Positions 1 to 8,499 of a DNA stretch of 64,000 bases are shown here, one piece after another (position 1 is the stretch's first letter; every line of letters begins with the position of its first letter). The translations under genes were made by a program, and so were the position numbers. The notes under the pieces were generated by a model. It saw only the letters and a program-made list of their open reading frames with translations. It searched no databases and was not told the origin of the DNA. The DNA is from Haloferax elongans ATCC BAA-1513 (lineage in GTDB: Archaea > Halobacteriota > Halobacteria > Halobacteriales > Haloferacaceae): positions 186,001 through 250,000 of the forward strand of contig NZ_AOLK01000019.1 of the NCBI RefSeq assembly GCF_000336755.1, in the 5' to 3' direction.

Positions 1-1404
1 CTGCTGAATCCGTTCGAGCTTGTTCCGCCGCCGTTCGAGCATCTCTTCGCGTCGCTTCTGGTCGCTGATATCGGCGTTCACGGCGACGAAGCGGTCGATG
101 TCTCCGTTGTCGTCGACCACCGGTGCGATGGTTTGGTTGACCGTGTAGCGCTCGCCAGATTGCCGTCGATTGACGACCTCACCGTGCCACACCTCGCCCG
201 CAAGTATCGTCTCCCAGAGGTCTGCGTAGAAGTCCTCGTCGTGTTCTCCCGAGTTGAGGATGCTCGGCGTCTCTCCGAGAACGTCAGTCTCGTCGTAGCC
301 AGTCAAGTCCTCGAACGCCGGATTGGCGTACTCGATGGTGCCGTCGGTGTCCGTGAGGTAGACTGAGTGCCCGGTGTGTTCGACGGCCTGCCGAAACGCG
401 CGCAGTTGTCGCTCGCGTTCTTCCCGTGCAGTCACGTCGCGGGCGACACTGATGACTCGCTCGACAGTGCCGTCAGCCCCCATGACAGGAGCACTGTTCA
501 TCACGACCCAGCGTTCTGTTCCGTCTGGCCCCACGAGCCCGAATTCGGCCCCGAACACCGGCTCTCCCGTTTCGGATACGTGGACAATCGAGTGGTCCTC
601 GACCGGAATGGGGTTGCCATCTCGGTCGTGGGCAGTCAGTCCGAGGTCGGTGTACTTTCTGCCGGTCGCTTCCGCCTCAGATAGACCGAGGACTCGCTCC
701 GCTCGGCCGTTGATGCGCGTTATCACACCGTCAGGCGTCGTGACCATCGTTCCGGCCGGTATCGTCTCCAGCAGGCGGTCGAGCATCTCCTGTCGCCGTT
801 CGAGTTCGACGTTCGCATCGAGCTGTGACACGAGGCCGCTCGCGTCAGCCACGACAGCGGAGACGACGTCACGTATCTGCTCGTCGAGCGCCGACGAATC
901 GGTGTAATACAGGACCACGACGGCGACACGCCGACTGTCGGTGTCGAGTGGAACGCCGAACGCTGCCTCGACTGAGTCCGTCGAGCGCGAGTCGGATTCC
1001 GCACTCGGAATCGACCACTCGTCGTCCAACTCGTCGTCCAAGTCACCGGTCCAAAGTGGCTCTGTAGCGGCCCATACTCGCCCGGGGACCCCGTCTCCGA
1101 TTTCAGTCGTAGGGGTTGTCGGCGCTGACGCCGAGGATTCCGAGTCGGCAGCCGCCGTCGCGAGTGCGACCCGTGTGAGACGCTGCTCGTTCGAATCGGG
1201 GCGTACCCACGCCTCAGCAAACGCACACTCGGTCCATGCCTGCAGTGCATCGGTCAACACGTGGAGGCCCTCGTCGAGTGTTTCGACAGTTCCCAGCATT
1301 CGCGCAATACGGCCAAGAAGCACATCTTGCTGCACGGTCGGTGAGTCCGCATCCCGTCCGTGCTGGCTGTTAGACTCGGCTGACCCACCCCAATACCCAC
1401 TCAT
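1..1404 (-). CDS. GAF-PAS-PAS sensor protein, 3' end outside window
   Basis: Probable signal-transducing sensor, probably cytoplasmic (no membrane segment seen in the visible part). The frame is open from an ATG at 1404 to the window edge, giving 468 residues without a stop. Residues about 30-195 look like a GAF domain, 205-325 like a PAS domain (TPDGVITRINGRAE, ending VISVARDVTAREERE) and 335-450 like a second PAS (YLTDTDGTIEYANPAFEDLTGYDETD, PSILNSGEHDEDFY). Helical linkers rich in E and R join them. The output domain is missing because the gene runs off the window; in haloarchaea this order is usually followed by HisKA/HATPase or by a bacterio-opsin activator HTH, so the class of output is open. 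The gene lies convergent to nothing visible and is transcribed in the same direction as the oxidoreductase upstream of it. Confidence 0.85.
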   Translation of the reverse strand, partial: MSGYWGGSAESNSQHGRDADSPTVQQDVLLGRIARMLGTVETLDEGLHVLTDALQAWTECAFAEAWVRPDSNEQRLTRVALATAAADSESSASAPTTPTTEIGDGVPGRVWAATEPLWTGDLDDELDDEWSIPSAESDSRSTDSVEAAFGVPLDTDSRRVAVVVLYYTDSSALDEQIRDVVSAVVADASGLVSQLDANVELERRQEMLDRLLETIPAGTMVTTPDGVITRINGRAERVLGLSEAEATGRKYTDLGLTAHDRDGNPIPVEDHSIVHVSETGEPVFGAEFGLVGPDGTERWVVMNSAPVMGADGTVERVISVARDVTAREERERQLRAFRQAVEHTGHSVYLTDTDGTIEYANPAFEDLTGYDETDVLGETPSILNSGEHDEDFYADLWETILAGEVWHGEVVNRRQSGERYTVNQTIAPVVDDNGDIDRFVAVNADISDQKRREEMLERRRNKLERIQQ

Positions 1405-1483
1405 CGCTTGGAGCGTGCTACGGCCGGTCCGAATAAAAAGTATAGACAGTATATCACTTAGATATCAATCTGGCAGTCGGGTG

Positions 1484-2833
1484 TCAGTCCAACTTCCCGT
1501 TGAGAACTTTCGCAGTCGTCAGGACGGGGTCCCACGTCGGACTGACCGGCGGAGCGTACGAGAGGTCGAAGTACGACAGTTCCTCGACCGTCGTCTCGGT
1601 GTGGAGCGCGGCAGCGACCGTGTCGACTCGTTTGGCGACGCCTTCGTGGCCGACCATCGCAGCACCGAGCACTCGGTTCGAGTCTCGGTCGCCGAGCATG
1701 GTGATGTGAATCGGCTTCGCACCGGGGTAGTAGTGCGCCCGCGACGTCGAGGAGATAGTGACGCTCACAGGGTCGAACCCGGCTTCTCGGGCCGTCTCTT
1801 CGTCGATGATTCCCGTGCGGGCAGCTTCGAGGTCGAACGCTTTGACAGCTGCCGTCCCGGCGATGTCGCCGACTGGAGTCTCGTCACCGGCCATCGTCTG
1901 CCCGATAGCACGGCCGGCCCGGTTCGCGGTTAGCGCGAGCGGAACGTAGTCAGGCTCTCCGGTCACGACGTGTCGGGCTTCGGCGCAATCCCCCGCGGCG
2001 AAGACGTCAGGCGCGCTCGTTCGCCCGAATTCGTCGGTCGCGATTGCGCCCGTCTCGCCGAGTTCGATACCCGCCTCTGCTGCGAGTTCGGCGTTCGGCG
2101 CGACACCGACGCCAACGAGGACGAGGTCCACGTCGTAGGTGGATTCGTCGGCGACGAGCGTCTCGACGTGGCCCCCGCTACCGTCGAACCCATCGACCGC
2201 CGTTTCGAGGTGGAGTTCGACACCCTCGTCGCGGAGGTGGGCTTCGACCTTCTCGCCGACCATCTCACCGAAGGGGGCGAGAACGTGGGGCAGCATCTCG
2301 AAGAGGTGTACCACAGTGTCGTGCTCCGCGAAGGCTTCGGCCATCTCGATGCCGACGTAGCCACCACCGACGACCGCGACTGACTCCGGTTCGTGGGTCT
2401 CCATGGCGTTGCGGACAGCCTTCGCGCTGTCCAGACTGTGCATCGTGTAGACGCCGTCGAGGTCCATCCCGTCGAACGGCGGTTCGATAGCTCTGGCCCC
2501 GGTCGCGACGAGCAGTTGGTCGTACGGTTGCGTACTCGTCCCGGACGGTGATTCGACCGTTACTTCGTGGGCGTCGGTGTCGATAGCGACGACTTCGTGG
2601 TGGAGTCGAAGGTCGATATCGCGCTCCTCGATGAACTCTTCGGGAGCGACCTGCAGGAGGTCGTCGAACTCCTCGACGGACCCCTTGACGTAGTACGGCA
2701 TCCCGCAGGCGGCGTACGACACGTACTCACCTTTTTCGAAGACGACAACATCTCGGTCGGGCTGTTCGCGTTTGAACTTGCTCGCTGCGCTCATGCCGGC
2801 GGCGTCACCACCGACGACGACAATCGGGTCCAT
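1484..2833 (-). CDS. CoA-disulfide reductase / NADH oxidase-like flavoprotein
   Basis: FAD- and NAD(P)H-dependent pyridine nucleotide-disulfide oxidoreductase of 449 residues. The N-terminal FAD site is VVVGGDAAGMSAA, the second nucleotide site is VAVVGGGYVGIEMAE, and the late FAD motif is VFAAGDCAEA. A single redox cysteine, C43 in SYAACGMPYY, is the arrangement of CoA-disulfide reductases and related NADH oxidases or polysulfide reductases, rather than the CxxxxC of glutathione reductase. The C-terminal dimerisation domain is present (SYAPPVSPTWDPV). A purine-rich stretch just before the ATG at 2833 may be the ribosome site. It follows the thioredoxin gene by 76 bases on the same strand, so a joint role in thiol or sulfur redox balance is likely. 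The exact substrate cannot be told from sequence. Confidence 0.9.
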   Translation of the reverse strand: MDPIVVVGGDAAGMSAASKFKREQPDRDVVVFEKGEYVSYAACGMPYYVKGSVEEFDDLLQVAPEEFIEERDIDLRLHHEVVAIDTDAHEVTVESPSGTSTQPYDQLLVATGARAIEPPFDGMDLDGVYTMHSLDSAKAVRNAMETHEPESVAVVGGGYVGIEMAEAFAEHDTVVHLFEMLPHVLAPFGEMVGEKVEAHLRDEGVELHLETAVDGFDGSGGHVETLVADESTYDVDLVLVGVGVAPNAELAAEAGIELGETGAIATDEFGRTSAPDVFAAGDCAEARHVVTGEPDYVPLALTANRAGRAIGQTMAGDETPVGDIAGTAAVKAFDLEAARTGIIDEETAREAGFDPVSVTISSTSRAHYYPGAKPIHITMLGDRDSNRVLGAAMVGHEGVAKRVDTVAAALHTETTVEELSYFDLSYAPPVSPTWDPVLTTAKVLNGKLD

Positions 2834-2909
2834 ACTCCATCCTTCTCGGAGGAGGGGCTAATATATTGCGCCCATTCTACAATAGTAATGAGCGCATCGA
2901 CGCTCCCGG

Positions 2910-3251
2910 TTAGGCAGAGAGGTCGTCGACGACGCGCCGAAGAACGTCTTCACCGCGCATTCCGACGACGCGCTTTTTCGGTTCGCCATCGGCGAAAAAG
3001 ACCACGTTGGGGACGCTTTGAACCTGGTATGCACCGGCGAGTTGCTGGAACTCGTCGATATCGACTTTCGCCACGACCGCGTCCGTGTCTGCGGCGATGT
3101 TCTCGACGATGGGTTCGAGCATCTGACAAGGGCCGCACCAGTCGGCGTAGAAGTCGACGAGGACGACACCGTCGCGGTCGACGACGGATTTGAAGTGTTC
3201 GACAGATTCGACGTGTACCGGTTCGTCGGTCACGAGTTCCGATTCGGACAT
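2910..3251 (-). CDS. trxA: Thioredoxin
   Basis: Thioredoxin of 113 residues, cytosolic dithiol-disulfide carrier. The active site is WCGPC with C39 and C42; the cis-proline loop is SVPNVVFF. The fold is full length and has a short acidic N-terminal extension (about 15 residues) usual in haloarchaea. It lies upstream of the CoA-disulfide-reductase-like gene and downstream of doxX on the same strand. Its upstream spacer holds two short inverted repeats described separately. Confidence 0.93.
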   Translation of the reverse strand: MSESELVTDEPVHVESVEHFKSVVDRDGVVLVDFYADWCGPCQMLEPIVENIAADTDAVVAKVDIDEFQQLAGAYQVQSVPNVVFFADGEPKKRVVGMRGEDVLRRVVDDLSA

Positions 3252-3289
3252 GTATCTCGTCGTACTCGCCCGTTCACCATAACAGTATT

Positions 3290-3322
3290 GTTTTCAAAAC
3301 ACAATTCTAATTCTGGAATTAG
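3290..3322. promoter_or_regulatory. Two inverted repeats upstream of thioredoxin
   Basis: GTTTTcAAAAC (3290-3300) and CTAATTC-tg-GAATTAG (3307-3322) are both exact inverted repeats. They lie 39-71 bases upstream of the thioredoxin ATG, between it and the doxX stop. Their place fits an operator for a redox regulator, but no known consensus is recognised and AT-rich promoter sequence could give such repeats by chance. Confidence 0.35.
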
Positions 3323-3396
3323 CACCCATCAGTCACACGTTCTACCGTACTACCGAGAGAATATGCCGGGGGGTGTTCCCCCGCCACGTCCCTTCC

Positions 3397-3927
3397 TCAT
3401 CCGAGGAGGTTCTTGAGGATGGGGCGCTGCCGGACGAATTCGGTCTTCTCGATTATCGCGTCGAGGCCGAGGATGCGACCCGCGGCGAGAGTGCCGACGA
3501 TGGCGAACATCATGAGCCCGAAGAGGTCACCGTTGACGTAGCCGTGCGCCCAGTCGGCGTTCCCGAGGTAGAAGAACACCATCAGGAAGCCGCCGAAGAA
3601 GGCGGCTAACCGGGTGAGTGCTCCCACGAGGAGGCCGAGTCCGATGAGGGTCTGTCCGAGCGGAATCATGAAGTTCGTGAATTCAAGCATCCACGGCGTC
3701 GCGGCGGCCCACGCGAGGAAGCCGTGAATCGGCGACCCCATCGTCCCGTTTGCCAGCCAGCCAGCGGCGTTAAACGGTTCTGCCCCGAGGTACTTCCCAA
3801 CCCCCGCGTTGAGGAACCAGTAGCCGGTGAGGACACGGACGAGCACGAGCACGTACCCTGTGGCGCCCTCTGAGTAGTCGAAATCCATTCTGTTGCCGAG
3901 TATCTCAATTTGGCCAGTCGTAGTCAT
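3397..3927 (-). CDS. DoxX family membrane protein
   Basis: DoxX-type integral membrane protein of 176 residues with four predicted membrane helices (about 25-43, 85-102, 105-122, 135-155). The family pattern VRVLTGYWFLNAGVGKYL near the N terminus is clear. DoxX proteins are linked to membrane thiol or thiosulfate:quinone redox chemistry and to resistance to thiol stress. The longer frame begins at 4011, but the ATG at 3927 is chosen because AGGTGG lies seven bases before it and the extra 28 residues look uncoded. Its neighbours are thioredoxin downstream and a NosL lipoprotein upstream, all on the minus strand, which supports a shared redox or metal role. Confidence 0.9.
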   Translation of the reverse strand: MTTTGQIEILGNRMDFDYSEGATGYVLVLVRVLTGYWFLNAGVGKYLGAEPFNAAGWLANGTMGSPIHGFLAWAAATPWMLEFTNFMIPLGQTLIGLGLLVGALTRLAAFFGGFLMVFFYLGNADWAHGYVNGDLFGLMMFAIVGTLAAGRILGLDAIIEKTEFVRQRPILKNLLG

Positions 3928-4094
3928 TGTAATCCACCTACGAATGAATTGTCGACCCCATAGAGCATATAAAGAGAGAGTGATTACCGAATCCAGAGAA
4001 TTGAGAATCATCGAAATTTGGCGGTTCTCGGCCTGTGAGAACCATTCGCTGGACTCGACAGCGGTCGGTCAGAACGCTGAATCGAACCTGAACC

Positions 4095-4676
4095 TCAGAG
4101 TCGAGCGATGAGGTCAGGTGAAATATCCGATTCCTCGTACACGTCGCCTCCCTGCTCCTCGGCGAAGGCGACAGCATCCGACTCTTGGGAGAACGGGACA
4201 AGGTCGCTCCCCATCGCACCCTTGATGTCCGTCCCAGCGACGTAGAACAGTTCGTCCATCCGAGCGAACGCCTCGGGGTCGAGGTGGGCGGAGATGAACG
4301 TCGCACCCTCGTCGTCGGAGAGGTCGTAGTCGACCGAACTGTAGTCGGTGAGGTAGCCGACGACCCGCGTCCACCCTTCGTCTTGCCGCGCGAAATTGTA
4401 GCTGAACGTCTCCCAAGCGCTACAGAACCACGCGGGGTTATCGTGGCCCTCAGGGGCGTTGTCTCGGTAGAAAACCTGACCGGCCGGTCCGGGGTGCTGT
4501 TCGATGACCATCCCACACGTATCGCACTGCTTGCCACCAGTCAACGCGATTGGCTCTGGGACGTCACTACCGCCACTTCCACCACCAAGACAGCCTGCGG
4601 TTGCTGCGACTCCGACTGCACCCGCTGTCGTCAAAACCGACCGTCGAGAGATGGTCGGGTCACAATGGTTGCACAT
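4095..4676 (-). CDS. nosL: NosL-family Tat lipoprotein
   Basis: Predicted secreted, lipid-anchored copper-binding accessory protein of 193 residues. It has a Tat motif (ISRRSVL, RR at 11-12), a short hydrophobic segment and a lipobox ending in C29. The mature part holds CDTCGM (51-56), the hallmark of NosL, and a further cysteine at 85 in AWFCSAW, then the family block EGHDNPAWF. NosL proteins deliver copper to nitrous oxide reductase, but many haloarchaea carry copies away from nos genes, as here. The ATG at 4676 is preferred over 4742 since it places the Tat motif near the N terminus. It diverges from cbiP. A paralogue that lacks these cysteines lies at 38417-39025. Confidence 0.88.
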   Translation of the reverse strand: MCNHCDPTISRRSVLTTAGAVGVAATAGCLGGGSGGSDVPEPIALTGGKQCDTCGMVIEQHPGPAGQVFYRDNAPEGHDNPAWFCSAWETFSYNFARQDEGWTRVVGYLTDYSSVDYDLSDDEGATFISAHLDPEAFARMDELFYVAGTDIKGAMGSDLVPFSQESDAVAFAEEQGGDVYEESDISPDLIARL

Positions 4677-4787
4677 AGTATTGCTTGGTTCGCACAGTTC
4701 AAACGAGGTTTGGTTCGGGCGTCGAACGACTCGTACCACCAATCAGGGACCGACAAGTTTGAACATCGACACGCCGAGGTACGGTCG

Positions 4788-6287
4788 ATGACGTCGCCGA
4801 CGCTCCTCGTCGCCGGAACCGCCAGTCACGTCGGTAAGAGTACCGTCACAGCGGGACTCTGTAGGTTGCTTGCGCGGCGCGGCCTCGACGTCGCGCCGTA
4901 CAAGGCCCAAAATATGAGCAACAACGCTCGAGCCGTCGCGCGGGCAGACGGCGACGGCTTCGGCGAAATCGGCGTCTCCCAGTACGTGCAAGCGCGTGCG
5001 GCGGGCGTCTCGCCGACGACAGACCACAATCCGATTCTCCTCAAACCCCACGGGGACGGTCACTCGCAACTGGTCGTACAGGGCCGAGCAGTCGGCGAGA
5101 ACACCGCAAGCGACTACTACGAAAACCACTGGGACGACGCGAGAGACGCCGCCCTCGCATCACACAGACGGCTCGCCGACACAGCCGATATCGTCGTCGC
5201 CGAGGGCGCAGGGTCCATCGCCGAAATAAACCTCCACCACCGCGACTTGGCGAACGTCGAGACCGCACGCTTCACGGACGCGCGAATCCTCCTCGTCGCT
5301 GATATCGAACGCGGCGGTGTCTTCGCGAGTCTCGTCGGCACCCTAGAACTCCTCCCAGACGACCTTCGTGAGCAGGTCGTCGGCGCGGTAATCACGAAGT
5401 TCCGAGGCGACCAGACGATTCTCGAACCCGGACTCGACGCGTTCGAATCGCGAACCGGAGTCCCAGTCCTCGGCGTGCTCCCGTACGACGACCCCGGTCT
5501 TCCAGAGGAAGATAGCCTGTCGCTTCCGGCCGCGGGCGAGAGAGCAACTGTCGGCGATGATGACGGTATCGAAGCGAGTGCGGCGGTCACCATCGGCGTC
5601 CCACGACTCCCACGAATCTCGAACTTCGCGGACCTCGACCCACTCGCCGCGACGCCGGGCGTTCGAGTTTCGTACCTCCCCCTCGATGCGACTCTCGACG
5701 GCATCGACGGAGTGGTCCTGCCGGGAAGTAAAAACACCGTTGACGACCTGTTCGCACTCCGAGACGCCGGGTTTGACCGCGAACTTGCGGCGTTCGACGG
5801 GCCACTCGTCGGTCTCTGCGGGGGCTACCAACTGCTCGGGGAGCGAATCGAGAACGCAGGGGTCGAAAGCACACAGGGCGTCGAGACAGTCGAAGGTCTC
5901 GGCTTGCTCCCCATCATCACCAGATTCTCGACCGAAAAGCAGGTCGAAGCCGTGTCGGTCGAGTTCGACGGTGCAGGCCCCCTCGCAGGAGCGACGGGGC
6001 GAGTCGATGGCTACGAGATTCACATGGGTCGCTCTCGGGTGGTCGGCGACGCGACCACGCTCGCGGGCGACGGAGCAGCCACCGACCGCGTCGCTGGAAC
6101 CTACATCCACGACCTGTTTGCGAACCAGTCGCCGCGAGAGGCCTTCCTCGATGCGGTGTACCGGTGCGCCGGTCAGGAGCGTCCCAAAGTCGAACGTACA
6201 CACGCCGACCCATACGAACGCGCGGCAGACCTCGTCGGCGACAACGTCGACATCGACCACCTGCTCGACACGCTCGGGGTCGCATGA
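4788..6287 (+). CDS. cbiP: Cobyric acid synthase CbiP/CobQ
   Basis: Glutamine- and ATP-dependent amidase that aminates the b, d, e and g carboxylates of adenosylcobyrinic acid in cobalamin synthesis; cytosolic; 499 residues. The N-terminal dethiobiotin-synthetase-like ATPase has [18 protein letters not shown] and [10 protein letters not shown]. The C-terminal class I glutaminase has C344 in GLCGGYQ and H412 in [10 protein letters not shown]. The frame is open far upstream (to 4185), but the ATG at 4788 opens the conserved domain, and the upstream part overlaps nosL on the other strand. No cobalamin riboswitch is seen in the 111 bases between nosL and cbiP. No other corrin gene is adjacent. 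Confidence 0.95.
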   Translation: MTSPTLLVAGTASHVGKSTVTAGLCRLLARRGLDVAPYKAQNMSNNARAVARADGDGFGEIGVSQYVQARAAGVSPTTDHNPILLKPHGDGHSQLVVQGRAVGENTASDYYENHWDDARDAALASHRRLADTADIVVAEGAGSIAEINLHHRDLANVETARFTDARILLVADIERGGVFASLVGTLELLPDDLREQVVGAVITKFRGDQTILEPGLDAFESRTGVPVLGVLPYDDPGLPEEDSLSLPAAGERATVGDDDGIEASAAVTIGVPRLPRISNFADLDPLAATPGVRVSYLPLDATLDGIDGVVLPGSKNTVDDLFALRDAGFDRELAAFDGPLVGLCGGYQLLGERIENAGVESTQGVETVEGLGLLPIITRFSTEKQVEAVSVEFDGAGPLAGATGRVDGYEIHMGRSRVVGDATTLAGDGAATDRVAGTYIHDLFANQSPREAFLDAVYRCAGQERPKVERTHADPYERAADLVGDNVDIDHLLDTLGVA

Positions 6288-6350
6288 TAACTAGTCTGCA
6301 ACATATCGCTCCGGAGAAATGTTCTTGTCCTTCGAGTCGAGTCATCAAGT

Positions 6351-6494
6351 ATGTCCCAATCGATGCACCTGCTCGACTCATTCGACGACGACGTGTGCAC
6401 CTACTGTGAGGGCGACCTCGTGACGGGAAGCTACAAGGACAACGACGCGGTTGTCTGCGCCGACTGCGGAACGCCGGCGGTTCAGCTCTGGTGA
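6351..6494 (+). CDS. 47-residue zinc ribbon micro-protein
   Basis: Small open frame read directly from the DNA: ATG at 6351, TGA at 6492-6494. The product has two CxxC knuckles, CTYC (16-19) and CADC (36-39), separated by 16 residues, which is the form of a one-zinc ribbon. It ends in VQLW. Small proteins with two CxxC pairs are a known and widespread class in haloarchaea, with roles in regulation or stress mostly unsettled. It begins 63 bases after cbiP on the same strand, and coding bias (GC-rich third positions) agrees with a real gene. It ends 29 bases from the convergent binding-protein gene. Confidence 0.8.
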   Translation: MSQSMHLLDSFDDDVCTYCEGDLVTGSYKDNDAVVCADCGTPAVQLW

Positions 6495-6523
6495 GCACCC
6501 GACGACTGCATCTGTGAGTCAGG

Positions 6524-7744
6524 TCAGCCGTTGATGATGTCGGCGACGCGTTGCCGGTCGAACAACTGTTCTTCGGCGGGAATCTCCGGGTACGGGCCCG
6601 ACTCGTAGGTCGGCCACGGACCGAAGATGTCGGGGTAGAGCTGCTTTGCGGTCATCTCGGTCTGGAAGAGGTTGAGAATCGGTCCCTGATAGCGGGCCGC
6701 CTGCGCGTAGATGCGGCCGTTCTTCACCGCAGACACTTCGCTCGCAACCGGGTGGTCGGTGAGCGTCTGTCTGATTTTGCCCATATCTGTCGTCGGGTGC
6801 ATCCCACCGAGTGAGAGAATCACGTCCGGGTCGGCTTCGAGCAACGTCTCGAAGTCGATGGTCGCACCGGATTCGACGTCGTCGCCGAGTGCACCCTGCG
6901 CACCCAGTGGTCGCGTGTGTGCCGTCAGGAAACCGGGTGTGTTCAGATTGTAGGCGTAGATGGTCTCGTAGTCGCGCGACGCGAGCATCACGACAGTCGG
7001 CCGCTCGTCTGCCGGCGGAAGCTTCGACGAGATGGACTGTAGCATCTCCTCGCGAATCGACGCGAGGGACTCGTACTTCGCTTCCTCTTGGAGCACCGCA
7101 GCGACCTTCGCGAAGATTTCCCAGAGACCGTAGTGTTCGTAGCGGTCGGCCCACTCGGTCGGCGGGCTTCGGTTGCGGTCGCTGAACGTGTTTCCGAACC
7201 ACGGACTGACGGTGTCCTCGATTTCTTCGAGGTCCGCTTCGTCCCAGCTACCGAGTGCGGCGACGCTCGCCGGGTCCGCGAGGTGAACGTCGCTGTCGAG
7301 TTCATACAGTCGTTCCTTCGACGGCTCCCACGACGAGTAGAGACCGCTCCAGTCGAGCGAGACGCCGTCGAGTCGCGGCGTAAACTGGTTCCACAGCGCG
7401 TCGTAGTAGTCGGGCGCGTGCATCGAGTTGACGGCGTCGCCGTGGCCGAGCGCGAATGCCATCCCTGCGTGGTGGGTCAGACGGGTAAAGATGGTCTCGG
7501 GAACGCTGTCGAACGAAATCTCTCCCATCGGGGCCATCGAGACAGTGTACGACTCGTCTGCAGGAGTCGACTCGGTGGTCTGCTCCGGCGTCGACGATGA
7601 CGACGATTCGGTGGTCGAGGCTGCAGTCGTCTCGCCGTCGGTGTCTTGGCCAGTACAGCCTGCGAGAAGTCCGCCGGTAACGAGTGCGGCACCCGACTTG
7701 AGATAGGTTCGGCGCGTCGACGGATGCTGCTCTTCGAAGTCCAT
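6524..7744 (-). CDS. Iron/cobalamin-type ABC substrate-binding lipoprotein
   Basis: Periplasmic-type binding protein of 406 residues, fixed to the outer face of the membrane. It has a Tat motif (STRRTYL, RR 11-12) and a lipobox ending in C30, then a Thr/Ser-rich linker (about 38-65). The mature part shows the TroA/BtuF-like fold: PETIFTRLTHHAGMAFALG near the start and DFETLLEADPDVIL in the middle. These proteins bind ferric siderophores, haem or cobalamin. A DtxR-type operator directly before the ATG favours iron; the neighbour cbiP would favour cobalamin. No permease or ATPase gene is adjacent, so it is either an orphan or works with a transporter encoded elsewhere. Confidence 0.85.
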   Translation of the reverse strand: MDFEEQHPSTRRTYLKSGAALVTGGLLAGCTGQDTDGETTAASTTESSSSSTPEQTTESTPADESYTVSMAPMGEISFDSVPETIFTRLTHHAGMAFALGHGDAVNSMHAPDYYDALWNQFTPRLDGVSLDWSGLYSSWEPSKERLYELDSDVHLADPASVAALGSWDEADLEEIEDTVSPWFGNTFSDRNRSPPTEWADRYEHYGLWEIFAKVAAVLQEEAKYESLASIREEMLQSISSKLPPADERPTVVMLASRDYETIYAYNLNTPGFLTAHTRPLGAQGALGDDVESGATIDFETLLEADPDVILSLGGMHPTTDMGKIRQTLTDHPVASEVSAVKNGRIYAQAARYQGPILNLFQTEMTAKQLYPDIFGPWPTYESGPYPEIPAEEQLFDRQRVADIING

Positions 7745-7749
7745 ATTTC

Positions 7750-7765
7750 TTTAGGTCTGCCTAAA
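7750..7765. promoter_or_regulatory. DtxR-type operator TTTAGG-N4-CCTAAA
   Basis: Perfect inverted repeat TTTAGG-tctg-CCTAAA six bases upstream of the binding-protein ATG, overlapping its likely TATA region (TTTGTATTTTA on the minus strand). The arms and the 4-base spacer match the core of the DtxR/IdeR site. A second, degenerate copy (TTTAGG-tgag-CCGAAT) lies at 7784-7799. This suggests iron-dependent repression of the transport gene. Confidence 0.7.
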
Positions 7766-7893
7766 ATACAAAGAGCCGTCGATTTTAGGTGAGCCGAATA
7801 ATCGAGCGTAGTCGTCCGATTCGTGGTCGAGTGTAGCGTGGAACAGGCTCGGTCGAAACCCATCTCAGAAGACAAGTGGTGGTCACAGAGGCG

Positions 7894-7998
7894 TTAGCTG
7901 GATTCGTCCTGATGGGCTCGGTAGACTGCCTCTGCGGCGTTTCCGAGCCAGTCTTCGTCCTTGAGGAGTGCCAGAAGGAAGTCCGTTTCTGCGTACAT
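7894..7998 (-). pseudogene. Truncated PIN-domain (VapC-like) toxin remnant
   Basis: A 34-residue frame, ATG at 7998 to TAA at 7894, begins MYAETDFLLALLKDEDWLG, which is the N-terminal strand and first acidic residues of haloarchaeal VapC-like PIN ribonucleases, then AEAVYRAHQDE and stops. A full PIN domain has about 130 residues, so the remaining acidic residues of the nuclease centre are missing. It follows directly on a short antitoxin-like tail. Read as the remains of a type II toxin-antitoxin pair; identity rests on recognition of the N terminus only. Confidence 0.55.
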
Positions 7999-8097
7999 TC
8001 AGCGCCCAGCCTCGTCTCGCTCCGCGTTCCGTGCTTCCTGACGGGGTTCTTCGGCGGTCTTTTCGACGTCCTCGACGTTCAGAACAGGAGTTCTATC
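7999..8097 (-). pseudogene. C-terminal remnant of AbrB/VapB-like antitoxin
   Basis: An open stretch of 32 codons ends in TGA at 7999 immediately before the ATG of the PIN remnant. It reads DRTPVLNVEDVEKTAEEPRQ and then a charged A/E/R tail, closed upstream by an in-frame TGA and with no start codon. The charged helical tail and its place just before a VapC-like start resemble the end of an AbrB-type antitoxin. The DNA-binding part is gone. Confidence 0.4.
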
Positions 8098-8148
8098 TCA
8101 AGTCATAGAAAATCAACATTTTAATCGGTTTACACCTACGGTTCTACA

Positions 8149-8343
8149 ATGAAGGCTACTGACGTCGCTGATTCCGTCTCCGGTGGATGGGGTGGGGTTC
8201 TCTGTGGTTTCATTTTTCTCACTGCTTTTTTGGCAGATGTGTTCAATACCAGTATCAACCTTTTTTTCGCTATAGTCGGTGGAATACTCCTCATATTCAT
8301 CCCCTTCACGTGGAAGTCGTACAAAGAAACAATCGAGAAGTGA
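8149..8343 (+). CDS. Small two-helix membrane protein, unknown
   Basis: Hypothetical protein of 64 residues. Two hydrophobic helices (about 16-32 and 37-53) with a short loop, then a basic tail (KSYKETIEK). No family is recognised. TTTTAA about 30 bases before the ATG at 8149 may be a TATA element. Codon use is less GC-rich than that of the chromosomal genes around it, as in the whole stretch to 9.4 kb. Confidence 0.55.
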   Translation: MKATDVADSVSGGWGGVLCGFIFLTAFLADVFNTSINLFFAIVGGILLIFIPFTWKSYKETIEK

Positions 8344-8499
8344 GCACGCCTCTACTGAACGGCTGTGTCACCACAAGTGGCGTGAAACGAACCGTAATCG
8401 CGTACTGAGTAAATCCTCTATGCGTCACGCCACTGCAAACAGCGTTCGGTGAGATTTCTGCGGTCGTGTTGAACTCAGGGCGTGAGTCGAAGACTCGCC

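Noticed and set aside
4677-4787. Cobalamin riboswitch upstream of cbiP
   Set aside because: The spacer is too short and lacks the B12-box sequence; none is expected in haloarchaea.
7876-8124. Plus-strand frame of 82 codons
   Set aside because: Opposite to the vapBC-like remnant, Cys/Phe/Leu-rich with no domain; the minus strand gives the better reading.
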